Of a stretch of DNA of 47,235 nucleotides, positions 8,460-17,151 are shown piece after piece. The position numbers were made by a program, and so were the translations under genes. The DNA lies in assembly GCF_004354085.1 (NCBI RefSeq), contig NZ_SMSE01000001.1, positions 1-47,235 on the forward strand, written 5' to 3'. The notes below the pieces were generated by a model that was not told the DNA's origin, made no database searches, and saw only the letters and a list, made by a program, of their open reading frames with translations. The stretch's first letter is position 1; the number at the start of each line of letters is the position of its first letter. The DNA is from Seongchinamella unica (GTDB lineage: Bacteria; Pseudomonadota; Gammaproteobacteria; Pseudomonadales; Halieaceae).

Positions 8460-9686
8460 ATGAACTTTCGTAAATTGCTTTGCAACCCGCTCTTGCTCGT
8501 AGTAGGGGCGTTGGCGGGGATCAGTATAGCCGCAGCAGCCAGCGAGCTTACACAACCTCGGCTCAATCAAATCCAGGTGATCGGCACGCACAACAGCTAC
8601 GCCCAGCCTCCCGACCCAAGAACAATGGCGATCATGGCGCCGAGACTACAAGCCATATTTGAAGCCATGTTCGAAAAAATGTCTCCACAAGAGAAGACCA
8701 AATTTGCAGAAGAGCACCCGGTCTTGCTCGAGCAAGGTTTTGGTGCATCGCTGGACTACGTTCACCCACCCCTGGAATACCAGCTGCGTGCCGGGCTGCG
8801 CAGCCTGGAAATAGATCTCTACGTGGATCGCGAAGGGGGACGCTTTGCCGACCCTTTGCCGTATCGACAACTGCGCGCAGCGGGAGAGAAAAACCTGGCA
8901 CCGCTATATGACGATGCCTTGCGGGAAACGGGCCTGAAAGTACTGCATGTAGCGGATGTGGATTTTCGCAGTTACTGTCCGACTTTCAGGATCTGCTTAA
9001 CGCAAATGCTACAGTGGTCCGAGCAAAACCCGGGACATTCACCGGTATTCGTCTTGCTGGAACCGAAACTGCCGGGGCTGGACCGGGCTATACCAGGGGC
9101 GGCAGAAGTAGAAGCCTTTTCCGGGTCGGACTTCGATGAGATGGACAACAGCATACGCGAGGTCCTGGGTCGGGAACGGGTCTTTGCGCCGGATGACCTG
9201 CGCGGCACGGCGCCTACGCTGGAACACGCCGCATTGATTCAGGATAATTGGCCCGGGCTTGATCAGTCACGTGGTAAGTTTGTGTTCTTGTTGCTGGTGC
9301 CGGGTGAGAACTTCAGTGCGCTTTCTCCCTATATTGCCAACAAGCCATCCCTTGAAGGGAGAATGGCGTTCATGCAGGGTAAACCCGGCATGCCCCATAC
9401 TGCCTTTGTCATGGTGGACAATCATCTCTCCGACCCCGCTGTTATTCCCTCCCTGGTCAAGCGCGGTTATCTGGTGCGCTCCCGCGCTGATATCGACACC
9501 CATGAAGCATTGCTGAACGCGACAGAACGCAGGGATAAAACGCTGGCCAGTGGCGCACAAGTGATATCAACTGACTTTTTTACGCTGCCCAATATATACG
9601 GCAATAGCTATTCGGTTACCCCTTTTTCCGGCGGCGCGCGCTGTAACCCGGTTAACTCGGCGAGCAACTGCTCAATCGGTCAGTGA
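8460..9686 (+). CDS. Ca2+-dependent phosphoinositide-specific phospholipase C-like enzyme
   Basis: From ATG 8460 the 408-residue product has a signal peptide (NPLLLVVGALAGISIAAAAS) and the motif order of the bacterial PI-PLC-C1 family (Pfam PF16670 as I recall): LNQIQVIGTHNSYAQPP with catalytic-type His44, HPPLEYQLRAGLRSLEIDLY with acidic metal ligands Glu117/Asp119, GLKVLHVADVDFRSYC with His163, and FVLLEPKLPG. The two His and the acidic residues support a TIM-barrel phosphodiesterase cleaving phosphatidylinositol-type head groups, probably in the periplasm or outside the cell. It lies 114 bp after the receptor and 54 bp before an alkaline phosphatase. The family is sometimes linked to other phosphodiesters, so the exact lipid is inferred. 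Confidence 0.8.
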   Translation: MNFRKLLCNPLLLVVGALAGISIAAAASELTQPRLNQIQVIGTHNSYAQPPDPRTMAIMAPRLQAIFEAMFEKMSPQEKTKFAEEHPVLLEQGFGASLDYVHPPLEYQLRAGLRSLEIDLYVDREGGRFADPLPYRQLRAAGEKNLAPLYDDALRETGLKVLHVADVDFRSYCPTFRICLTQMLQWSEQNPGHSPVFVLLEPKLPGLDRAIPGAAEVEAFSGSDFDEMDNSIREVLGRERVFAPDDLRGTAPTLEHAALIQDNWPGLDQSRGKFVFLLLVPGENFSALSPYIANKPSLEGRMAFMQGKPGMPHTAFVMVDNHLSDPAVIPSLVKRGYLVRSRADIDTHEALLNATERRDKTLASGAQVISTDFFTLPNIYGNSYSVTPFSGGARCNPVNSASNCSIGQ

Positions 9687-9740
9687 TTGCATAAGAGAAA
9701 ATGACCAGACCAGACGCGTAGAATTTCCTGGAGAGCATTT

Positions 9741-11261
9741 ATGCTTCGCACAGCCCGACCTTATCTTGCAGGGCTTTTTCTTCCGGCATTGTTGTCTCTT
9801 TCATTTCCCGGCAGCACAGCGACGCCAGAGTTGTACTTACCTCAAGCGAATAGCAATTGGTTCGTTGTGGCACAGGAAACCTTGCACAAGAATCTCGCGC
9901 ATGCGCCGGTGAAAGGCAAAGCGAAGAGTATTATTCTCTTTATTGGTGATGGCATGGGTGTCAGCACAGTGACGGCATCGCGCATCTTTGAAGGGCAGTC
10001 CCTGGGCATGATGGGCGAAGACCATGTTCTTGCCTGGGAGGTGTTTCCCAATGTGGCCCTGTCCAAGACTTACAACGTCAACCAGCAGGTGCCGGACTCA
10101 GCAGGTACCGCCACTGCGTTCATGACCGGCGTTAAAACCAAAGCCGGGGTTATCTCAGTAGACCAGTCGGTAACGCGAGGCGACTGTCTTTCATCCAGAG
10201 GGCATCATGTGACAAGTTTTCTGGAGCTTGCAGAACAGAGAGGCCTGGCTACGGGTATCGTAACCACGTCACGATTGACGCATGCGACCCCAGCGACGGC
10301 CTACGCGCATGTTCCGGAAAGGGATTGGGAGAATGATGTAAACGTTCCGCTGGCAGAGAAGGCAGCGGGCTGCAAGGATATTGCACTGCAATTCCTTGAG
10401 TTTCCTCACGGTAACGGTATTGAGGTGGCGTTTGGCGGCGGTCGAGAAAATTTTCTGCCCCTGTCTCTTGTTGATGGGGAAGGGGATGCAGGGAAAAGGG
10501 CAGACGAGAGAAACCTCATTGCAGAGTGGCGACAGAAATACCCTGATGGCAGGTATATCTGGAATGAGGCAATGCTCAGAAAGTTGTCCTCTCAGTCCGC
10601 AGGTCCTGTTCTGGGCCTCTTTGATGCAAGCCATATGGCGTTTGAGGCGGACCGTGTTGAAGACGTCGGTGGGGAGCCTTCACTGGCAGCCATGACAGCA
10701 AAGGCACTGCAGATCCTGCAACAACACAAGGACGGCTATTTTCTGCTTGTTGAAGCCGCGCTGGTGGACAAAGGGCATCATGCCGGGAATGCTTATCGTG
10801 CTTTAAGCGAGACGGTTGCCCTGGCCGAGGCGGTGGACAAGGCATTGGAGATGACCAGCCGGAGTGACACCTTGATTATTGTCACCGCTGATCACTCGCA
10901 TACCTTAACCATGGGAGGAGCACCGACGAGGGGCAATCCTATTCTGGGCAAAGTACGTGCGAATAATAAGTATGGTAAGGCACAGGACGTATATGAGAAG
11001 GCCCTGGATGACAAGGCCTATACCACTCTGGGCTACCATTACGGCCCGGGTGCCACCCTGGAAAAACACCGTACGGACGTCCATAACACTGACACTTCGG
11101 CAAAAAACTTCAAACAACCCTCCCTGGTTCCACTGCGGGAGGGGATGCATGCCGGCGAGGATGTTGCGGTTTATGCGCGCGGTCCGTCGGCTCATCTAAT
11201 CAGAGGCGTGGTTGAGCAAAACTACCTTTACCACGTGATGGTTCACGCCGCCCGCTTATAA
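9741..11261 (+). CDS. Exported alkaline phosphatase
   Basis: A 506-residue PhoA-superfamily phosphomonoesterase with an N-terminal signal (PYLAGLFLPALLSLSFPGST). SIILFIGDGMG gives metal-ligand Asp70; VPDSAGTATAFMTGVK gives nucleophile Ser120; VEAALVDKGHHAGN and IIVTADHSHTLTMGG supply the remaining zinc ligands. Length and motifs are complete. GGAGAG upstream of ATG 9741 is a good ribosome binding site. In this neighbourhood it would remove phosphate from the inositol phosphate (or other phosphoester) released by the phospholipase C encoded just upstream, giving inositol for the permease downstream; this link is inference. Confidence 0.9.
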   Translation: MLRTARPYLAGLFLPALLSLSFPGSTATPELYLPQANSNWFVVAQETLHKNLAHAPVKGKAKSIILFIGDGMGVSTVTASRIFEGQSLGMMGEDHVLAWEVFPNVALSKTYNVNQQVPDSAGTATAFMTGVKTKAGVISVDQSVTRGDCLSSRGHHVTSFLELAEQRGLATGIVTTSRLTHATPATAYAHVPERDWENDVNVPLAEKAAGCKDIALQFLEFPHGNGIEVAFGGGRENFLPLSLVDGEGDAGKRADERNLIAEWRQKYPDGRYIWNEAMLRKLSSQSAGPVLGLFDASHMAFEADRVEDVGGEPSLAAMTAKALQILQQHKDGYFLLVEAALVDKGHHAGNAYRALSETVALAEAVDKALEMTSRSDTLIIVTADHSHTLTMGGAPTRGNPILGKVRANNKYGKAQDVYEKALDDKAYTTLGYHYGPGATLEKHRTDVHNTDTSAKNFKQPSLVPLREGMHAGEDVAVYARGPSAHLIRGVVEQNYLYHVMVHAARL

Positions 11262-11319
11262 GTGTAAGAAAAGCCGGCAATCAGCATGGTCAGAATAGCG
11301 AGAACAACGGAGACCCCAT

Positions 11320-12639
11320 ATGGCAGGGCAGCACGTTTCAACCAACGACATGGCAGCGGGTAATCAAGCCCAAGGCAATACGACGAACGGAGTAGATCAG
11401 GATACGCCGGGTAAATATCTCCCTGCGCTGACCGCGCTTACCATGTTGTTCTTTACCTGGGGCTTCATCACCTGCCTCAATGACATTCTGATTCCCCACC
11501 TTAAAGCCGTTTTTGACCTCAATTACACCGAGGCCATGTTGATTCAGTTTTGCTTTTTCGGGGCCTACTTTCTCATATCATTGCCAGCCGGGGCGCTGGT
11601 CAAGCGCATTGGTTACGGTAGGGGTGTTGTCATCGGTCTACTCGTTGCAAGTTTAGGCGCACTGCTTTTTTATCCAGCTGCCAGTTATTTGAGGTATCCG
11701 CTATTTCTGGGCGCACTGTTTGTCCTGGCATCTGGCATCACCGTATTGCAGGTTTCAGCGAACCCCTACGTTGCGGCGCTGGGAAGCCCTCATACGGCTT
11801 CCAGTCGTCTTAATATGACGCAGGCCTTCAATTCACTGGGGACTACTGTTGCACCTTTTATCGGTGCCGTGCTAATACTTTCAGTCTCGACAACGGGGCT
11901 GGATGCCGAGGCGGGAAAACAGGCCCAGGCGGATGCGGTGAAGCTTCCCTATATACTGCTTGCGAGTATTCTTGCAGTAATGGCGATCATGTTCAGCCAG
12001 CTAAAGTTGCCTGTCATTCACTCCCACCACGCTACGCAACAGACACCGACGGAAAACGGCAGCATATGGTCTCAGACGCATCTCGTACTCGGCGCTTTAG
12101 GCATTTTCCTGTACGTTGGCGCAGAGGTGGCTATAGGCAGCTTTTTGGTGAACTTTCTCGCTCAGGAAAATATTGCCGCAATGGAAGAATCGCAGGCGGC
12201 TCATTACATTGCCTACTATTGGGGGGGCGCGATGGTGGGCCGTTTTATCGGCGCAGTCGTCATGCGGTATGTCAAGCCGGGGCGGCTACTGTGCTGCAAT
12301 GCTCTATGCGCTGTTATTCTTGTCACGACTGCAATGTTGGGCAGTGGCAGTCTGGCGATGTGGGCGATTCTACTGGTAGGTTTGTGCAACTCAATCATGT
12401 TTCCCACGATCTTTTCGCTGGCAATTGCCCAGTTGGGAACACATACCAGTCAGGGCTCCGGGATAGTGTGCCTGGCTATTGTGGGCGGCGCGATTGTGCC
12501 GCTTGTGCAGGGCGTCGCCGCAGATAGCCTGGGATTGCAGCAGGCCTTTATCATTCCGCTTCTGTGTTATATCTATATTGCCTACTATGGATTGCGCGGC
12601 TCTATCCCTGCTAAGTCCGTGTGCATGGCGAATCAGTAA
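11320..12639 (+). CDS. FHS-family (FucP/GluP-like) sugar:H+ symporter
   Basis: A 439-residue twelve-helix MFS transporter of the fucose-glucose-galactose permease family. Signature parts are [20 protein letters not shown] in helix 1, [20 protein letters not shown] in helix 2, [13 protein letters not shown] and [20 protein letters not shown]. It has a polar N-terminal extension of about 30 residues. GGAG is placed properly before ATG 11320, 58 bp after the phosphatase. Substrates in the family are free sugars or polyols, fitting uptake of the dephosphorylated product of the upstream enzymes, possibly myo-inositol; no inositol-catabolism genes are present in the window. Just beyond its stop is insertion-element copy 2. 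Confidence 0.85.
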   Translation: MAGQHVSTNDMAAGNQAQGNTTNGVDQDTPGKYLPALTALTMLFFTWGFITCLNDILIPHLKAVFDLNYTEAMLIQFCFFGAYFLISLPAGALVKRIGYGRGVVIGLLVASLGALLFYPAASYLRYPLFLGALFVLASGITVLQVSANPYVAALGSPHTASSRLNMTQAFNSLGTTVAPFIGAVLILSVSTTGLDAEAGKQAQADAVKLPYILLASILAVMAIMFSQLKLPVIHSHHATQQTPTENGSIWSQTHLVLGALGIFLYVGAEVAIGSFLVNFLAQENIAAMEESQAAHYIAYYWGGAMVGRFIGAVVMRYVKPGRLLCCNALCAVILVTTAMLGSGSLAMWAILLVGLCNSIMFPTIFSLAIAQLGTHTSQGSGIVCLAIVGGAIVPLVQGVAADSLGLQQAFIIPLLCYIYIAYYGLRGSIPAKSVCMANQ

Positions 12640-12705
12640 CTGTCTAATACTATCAGACTCCTAGCACTTGCTACCACACGCACCTGAATATTACCGTCGG
12701 TCGCT

Positions 12706-13776
12706 ATGAACGGCGCGATCTTGCTACTTTTACATCGACCTTCCGCACTTGCCAAACTACTCCGGCCTGGTGGATACCGCACCGTCATTGCCGAGAATCT
12801 ACTCTTGGAGCAGCCACTCATCATTCACAGCCGAGCACGCCAGAGAGCGCCGAATTTGAATACTCAAGATCGCACGATATTGGGATTCTTATCAATATTC
12901 TTGAGCCCCGGACGGGTTCGACGAGTAGCCGTCATCATCCAGCCATCCACCTGACTCGCCTTTCACAAAGCCCTGAAGAAACGGAAGTATCACCTCCTTT
13001 ACTCTCCCCGTGGAGGAAGGAAGCCAGGGCCGAAAGGACAGTCAGAGGAGGTCATCGCAGCAATCGTGGAAATGAAACAGCGAAATCCACGATATGGCTG
13101 TCCTCGCATCGCACAGCAGATCAACTTGGCTCTTGGTTTAGACCTGGTAGTCCGGCGTGTGTTAGCGGTCCACTACAAACCAGATCCCGCTGATCGCGGC
13201 CCCTCCTGGCTGACTACCCTCGGTCATGCAAAGGACAGCCTATGGAATGTAGATCTATGCTGTGCCGAGTCCATCACTTTAAGGACCCACTGGATCATGG
13301 TGGTTATGGACCAGTACACGCGCAGGATTGTTGGCTTTGCCGTCCACGTTGGAGACGTCGATGGCCCCGCAGCCTGCCGTATGTTCAACGATGCTACTTC
13401 TGGCGAAGGCTGGCCGCAGCGGCTCAGTTCTGACAATGATCCCCTGTTTCAATATCGGCAGTGGAAAGCCAATCTCAATATCCTCAACATCGAGGAAATC
13501 AAATCGTTACCCTCCGTTCCCATGTCACACCCGTTCGTTGAGCGACTCATTGGCAGCGTTAGGCGAGAACTGTTGGATCAGACTCTCTTCAGGACTCAGA
13601 CCGACCTCGAAAAAAAGTTGCGCGCCTATCAACTGTATTTCAACAAGAACCGGTGTCATTCCAGCCGCAGCGGCGCAACGCCAGTCGAGTCTTCAGGCAC
13701 GAAAGTCATTGATCTGAACCATTACTGCTGGAAAAAGCACTATCGAGGTCTCTTTCTACTTCCAGTGGCGGCTTGA
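12706..13776 (+). pseudogene. Integrase-core transposase with internal stop (element copy 2)
   Basis: One continuous frame from ATG 12706 to TGA 13776 is broken only by TGA at 12952-12954. The N-terminal part (LAKLLRPGGYRTVIAENLLL, RQRAPNLNTQDRTILGF) is the region missing from copy 1. After the stop come KRKYHLLYSPRGGRKPGPKG, Asp in DSLWNVDL, Asp in SSDNDPLFQY and Glu in HPFVERLIGSVRRELLDQ. A three-codon deletion (GLDLVVRR here, GLDLNKDTVRR in copy 1) is also present. The copies align along their whole shared length but differ at roughly a third of positions by eye, so they are old relatives rather than a recent duplication. Both lie on the plus strand and flank the phosphoinositide genes. 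Confidence 0.8.
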
Positions 13777-13782
13777 TTTAAC

Positions 13783-13797
13783 AATTCGCCAGGGACA
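13783..13797 (+). repeat. Putative right end of the insertion element (copy 2)
   Basis: AATTCGCCAGGGACA, identical to 4690-4704 and at the same distance after the transposase stop. It marks the boundary between copy 2 and the HxlR-regulated module. Confidence 0.55.
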
Positions 13798-13874
13798 GGT
13801 ATATCAATTGGATTTTCATCGATCGCCAACTCACATACAAGGGTAACTTGTCAGCACCATACCCGTGGCAGTCA

Positions 13875-14543
13875 TCACTGACCCGGTGCGAACATACAGT
13901 TCGACATCCATTGCGAGACATTTTTTGTCAGCATACCTGGACCAACCAGTTTGAGATCACCTGAGTTAATTTCCTTTCTGTACGTTGTCTCAACCATCCA
14001 GATATCCGACAAGCACTTCACGGTGGAGGTGAAATAAACGTCGGGCTCTTTTCCCGGATCGATAGTGCATAAATCAACTTCCATACCGTTTACGAGAATC
14101 CACCAGTCCGGTTGCTGTTCGATATCGGTAAAGTGAAACTTAATGACAGTTTCCTTACCGGGTAAGTTACCTGGCTGAATGCTTCTCCTCAGGTAAGTCA
14201 TAAGAAAGTCCACATCGAAGTCGTTACTGGTCAGGTGCACCCTGGTCCAGCGCATGCCCCAATTACCAATATCTATAAAGATTGGCAGTAATTCTTCAGC
14301 AGATTTTGTCGGCAGGTACTCATGCCCCTTCTGTCCGGGCAACTTTTTCTTCACTATCAGGCCGTACTCCGCCAGTGTAGACAAGCGTTTAGTCAAAACA
14401 GCAGGCGATATCATACTTAGCCCTCTTTGCAGCTCGTTGAACCGGGAACTTCCCATAAGAAGCTCCCTGAGGATGAGTATTGTCCACTTCTCACCAAGAA
14501 TCTCGGTCGCTTTTGCTATGGGGCAGAACTGGCCATACTCCAT
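13875..14543 (-). CDS. HxlR-family transcriptional regulator
   Basis: A 222-residue winged-helix protein. EYGQFCPIAKATEILGEKWT has the conserved N-terminal Cys, and ILILRELLMGSSRFNELQRG with SMISPAVLTKRLSTLAEYGL is the HxlR DNA-binding domain; the beta wing is VKKKLPGQKGHEYLPTKSAE. Residues about 110-222 form a longer C-terminal part with an alpha/beta look resembling SCP2-like ligand-binding extensions seen in some relatives; this is tentative. ATG 14543 has GGGAGA at good distance and is preferred to GTG 14567. It is transcribed away from the AhpD-like gene across a region with a perfect palindrome, so it probably regulates both directions. Confidence 0.85.
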   Translation of the reverse strand: MEYGQFCPIAKATEILGEKWTILILRELLMGSSRFNELQRGLSMISPAVLTKRLSTLAEYGLIVKKKLPGQKGHEYLPTKSAEELLPIFIDIGNWGMRWTRVHLTSNDFDVDFLMTYLRRSIQPGNLPGKETVIKFHFTDIEQQPDWWILVNGMEVDLCTIDPGKEPDVYFTSTVKCLSDIWMVETTYRKEINSGDLKLVGPGMLTKNVSQWMSNCMFAPGQ

Positions 14544-14585
14544 GGTTTTCTCCCGCTGATTGAGCACTTATAGTAACTTCATTCT

Positions 14586-14627
14586 ACATAGTTAGTAACT
14601 ATGTTTTGCATAGTTGGTTGCTATACG
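14586..14627. promoter_or_regulatory. Palindromic operators between HxlR and the AhpD-like operon
   Basis: ACATAGTTAGTAACTATGT at 14586-14604 is a perfect 19-base palindrome around a central G. GCATAGTTGGTTGCTATAC at 14609-14627 is a degenerate second copy (both contain CATAGTTnGT) placed 23 bases along, about two helical turns. The location between divergent regulator and operon, and the symmetry, fit a dimeric winged-helix repressor or activator binding two sites. Confidence 0.6.
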
Positions 14628-14703
14628 AAATGAAGCAGTCTGCTCCTGCCTTTCGGTGCATGATGCTATCGCGTTGCACAACAACCAGATCGGAGATAGA
14701 CAT

Positions 14704-15291
14704 ATGAATACGTTCAAGGCACATACGGTTGATACGGCGCCCAGCGATTCACATACAGCGCTGCAAAGTGTGAAGGAAAGCATTGGCTTGCTCCCCAATG
14801 TATTCGCGGCCATTGCAGAGTCACCACTGGCACTGGAAACCTTCGTCACTCTTAACGGCGCCTTTGCAGAATCATCCCTGAGTCCAGAAGAGCAGCAGAT
14901 AGTACTACTTGCCACAAGTACAGAAAATAACTGTGTTTACTGCGTGGCAGGCCATACGGCTTTTGCAAACCAGATAAACATGCCACAGCGGGATGTGGAC
15001 GCGATGCGAGAAATGAGACCACTCGAAGACGAAAAACTACAGGCGCTGAACAAGCTGGTTCGCCAGATGGTAAGAGGCCGGGGCCGCGTATCTGAGACTG
15101 ACATCGAGAATTTTCTGGCCGCAGGTTACAGCCGGCAGCAGTTCTTCGAAGTGATCATTGGCGTCTGTGTCAAAACCTTCAGTAACTACGTGAGTATCGG
15201 GCTGGAGCTCGAACTTGATGCTGCCTTCCAAACGTACGCCTGGGAAGGACGAAATGCGAAAGCGACCAACCAGGAGTATGCCAGACAATAA
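14704..15291 (+). CDS. AhpD-like carboxymuconolactone decarboxylase-family protein
   Basis: A 195-residue all-alpha CMD/AhpD-fold protein. ENNCVYCVAGH carries the redox pair Cys77/Cys80 and His84 typical of alkylhydroperoxidase-D-like proteins, which pass electrons to peroxidase partners or act as weak peroxidases. GLLPNVFAAIAESPLALETF and ALNKLVRQMVRGRGRV are typical flanking helices. GGAG before ATG 14704 supports the start. It heads a co-directional set with PhzF-like and second CMD genes, divergent from HxlR; HxlR proteins often answer to reactive electrophiles or oxidants, so a stress or detoxification role is plausible but unproven. Confidence 0.85.
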   Translation: MNTFKAHTVDTAPSDSHTALQSVKESIGLLPNVFAAIAESPLALETFVTLNGAFAESSLSPEEQQIVLLATSTENNCVYCVAGHTAFANQINMPQRDVDAMREMRPLEDEKLQALNKLVRQMVRGRGRVSETDIENFLAAGYSRQQFFEVIIGVCVKTFSNYVSIGLELELDAAFQTYAWEGRNAKATNQEYARQ

Positions 15292-15349
15292 CTGGCCACC
15301 TGCGCCTCCTCTTTAGGCAAGGTCGCACCCAAACCAGAGGTCCACCTGA

Positions 15350-16138
15350 ATGAAGCTTAATGTCCATTACATCGACGCATTTACTGATTCATTATTCAAA
15401 GGCAATCCCGCCGCAGTCATTATTTCAGACACATGGCTGAGCGATGAACTGATGCAGTCAATCGCGGCAGAAAACAACCTCTCCGAAACTGCCTTTGCCG
15501 TCAAGACGAAAGCGGGTTATCGTATTCGCTGGTTCTCTCCCCTGACGGAGATAGAGTTCTGCGGTCACGCAACTCTGGCCACAGCTTACGTGCTGTTTAA
15601 TCAGTACAGCAAGTTAAGATCAATCAACTTCTATGCCAAAGCCGTTGGGGAACTTGAGGTCCATAAAGCCCGGGATGGTTTTATCCAAATGATATTTCCA
15701 AACAGAATGCCTGAGCCAGTCGATGATATCCCTGAAGCACTGATTGACGGCCTGTCCATTAAACCTACTGAAGTCTACGTTAATCAACAAGCCTATTTCG
15801 CTATTTATAGCGATGCAGAGCAGGTTTTTGCGGTTGAGCAGGACCAGGATAAAATCAGGCAACTCAAGCCTTACGATGTGACCGTTACAGCACCAGCGGC
15901 GGGCTATGATTTCGTGTCACGTTATTTCTGGCCTGCCAATGGCGGCGATGAAGACCCGGTTACCGGCTCCATACACACCGGCCTTGCGCCATTCTGGTCC
16001 GAGCGACTGGGGAAACAGGATTTAAGGGCTTATCAAGCCTCCAGGCGCGGTGGCGAACTGCTGTGCAAAGTGGATAGAGACAGGGTTTTCATCCAGGGCA
16101 AAGCGGTGAGCTATCTCTCGGGAATTATCGAAATCTAA
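15350..16138 (+). CDS. PhzF-family isomerase/epimerase-like protein
   Basis: A 262-residue PhzF/DapF-fold protein: YIDAFTDSLFKGNPAAVI, LSETAFAVKTKAGYRIRWFS and PLTEIEFCGHATLATAYVLF in the N-terminal half, and AAGYDFVSRYFWPANGGDED with DPVTGSIHTGLAPFW in the second. The catalytic-type Glu (in LSETAF) and the Asp of EDPVTG are present. It is somewhat shorter than usual (about 280-300), because the linker between the halves around QLKPYDVTVTAP is short, and the usual GSAHC is GSIHT. PhzF relatives isomerise or hydrate small cyclic acids; most have no known substrate. It sits 58 bp after the AhpD-like gene in the same operon. Confidence 0.85.
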   Translation: MKLNVHYIDAFTDSLFKGNPAAVIISDTWLSDELMQSIAAENNLSETAFAVKTKAGYRIRWFSPLTEIEFCGHATLATAYVLFNQYSKLRSINFYAKAVGELEVHKARDGFIQMIFPNRMPEPVDDIPEALIDGLSIKPTEVYVNQQAYFAIYSDAEQVFAVEQDQDKIRQLKPYDVTVTAPAAGYDFVSRYFWPANGGDEDPVTGSIHTGLAPFWSERLGKQDLRAYQASRRGGELLCKVDRDRVFIQGKAVSYLSGIIEI

Positions 16139-16187
16139 ATACACACGGAGCACCCAATTATTTGATAGCCCTCAAAGGAGACACTGG

Positions 16188-16745
16188 ATGACCGAGCAAA
16201 GCAGGCCGAGGATAGAGCCGGTTGATGTAGATCTAAAGGAACCGCTTAAGTCGAAAATGGCTACAATATTTCCCGCTGCATTACCTTCACCAAACCTGTA
16301 CCGCAGTGTGGCTCGCAATGAATCTCTGTTTATCGATATGATCGATATGCGTTTTATTGGTCCGACCGGCCTGATGGACCGGAAAACGATACCGTCACGG
16401 CTTCGTGAACTACTTATTCTACGTACCTGTACGCTGGCCGGGAACGAATACGAGTTCAATCTGCACGAACGAACAATTTCAGAAAAGATGGGTCTCACAA
16501 GAGCAGAGATCGGCAATCTAAAGAACAAAACTGTCGACAGGACACTGTGGCCCGCTGCAGAGCTCTCACTGATCTCGATGACGGACGAGCTGGTGTCGAC
16601 CTTGTCAGTCTCAGACCCGGTATTCGAGCAGGCTTGTGAGCATTTCTCGACAGCTGAGCTTGTTGAAATGACGCAGCTGGTTGGGCTATACACGTCGGTC
16701 GCAATGCTGGTCTCACTGATCAGGCCTGAAACAGATCCTTATTAG
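16188..16745 (+). CDS. Carboxymuconolactone decarboxylase-family protein without CxxC
   Basis: A 185-residue CMD-family protein. IPSRLRELLILRTCTLAGNE followed by YEFNLHERTISEKMGLTRAE is the core helix pair; the redox Cys-x-x-Cys of AhpD is absent (CTLAGNEYEFNLH), as in the many CMD proteins of the 4-carboxymuconolactone decarboxylase side of the family. AAGGAG directly before ATG 16188 is strong. It is the last gene of the HxlR-divergent operon. Reaction unknown; neighbours suggest it acts with the AhpD-like and PhzF-like proteins. Confidence 0.8.
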   Translation: MTEQSRPRIEPVDVDLKEPLKSKMATIFPAALPSPNLYRSVARNESLFIDMIDMRFIGPTGLMDRKTIPSRLRELLILRTCTLAGNEYEFNLHERTISEKMGLTRAEIGNLKNKTVDRTLWPAAELSLISMTDELVSTLSVSDPVFEQACEHFSTAELVEMTQLVGLYTSVAMLVSLIRPETDPY

Positions 16746-17108
16746 GGTTTCGACACGTTCACTCTTCATAAGAATCGAACACGTGGGATAAATTGAGGTA
16801 ACAGAGATACTCGAAGGCGGGCGGCAACTCCCTTTGCTACTCCATTGCACGCAACGCCGCCTCCGCAATCCGTCCCTGGCGCATTGTCATTTCATCTGTG
16901 AAATCAGAGAGTTGATGGTTGCGGTTTTAGGAGAGCAAGATTACTCTCGGAACGCATGCGATAGGTCTTTTTCCTATTTTTTGACCTGCTGACCACGCTG
17001 GCGAAACTGATATGACCCGGTAGCAATAGGATAGTCGATATCAGCGGCTACCGATGGCAGAAACATTGTCGCGGCCGATTTCCGCTTCCAGTTCCAGCAT
17101 AAGTCACC
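16746..17108. other. Gene-free stretch after the CMD operon
   Basis: No intact gene. On the minus strand 16841-16924 there is a short open piece (ending RQGRIAEAALRAME) that looks like a protein C-terminus but that I cannot place. CGTCCCTGGCGCAT at 16873-16886 partly resembles the inverse of the insertion-element end found at 17109, which might mean a collapsed element between them; this is weak. Confidence 0.35.
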
Positions 17109-17146
17109 ATTTCGCCAGGGGCAGGAAGAAGGCCATCAAGGTCTTA
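17109..17146 (+). repeat. Scar: insertion-element right end fused to a toxin-gene fragment
   Basis: ATTTCGCCAGGGGCA (17109-17123) matches the element ends at 4690 and 13783 in 13 of 15 positions. Four bases later AGAAGGCCATCAAGGTCTTA (17127-17146) is identical to bases 3204-3223 inside the YoeB-type toxin gene (coding KAIKVL). Directly after it an IS3 fragment begins. No transposase remains. The three-part join records successive insertion and deletion events. Confidence 0.6.
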
Positions 17147-17151
17147 AGGCC

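Noticed and set aside
10269-10634. Minus-strand 121-codon frame inside the alkaline phosphatase gene
   Set aside because: Antisense to a gene with complete catalytic motifs; Cys/Arg-rich composition with no family features.
16873-16886. CGTCCCTGGCGCAT as a left terminal repeat partner of the 17109 element end
   Set aside because: Two mismatches in 14 bases and no equivalent at the left of copies 1 or 2; kept only as a remark.
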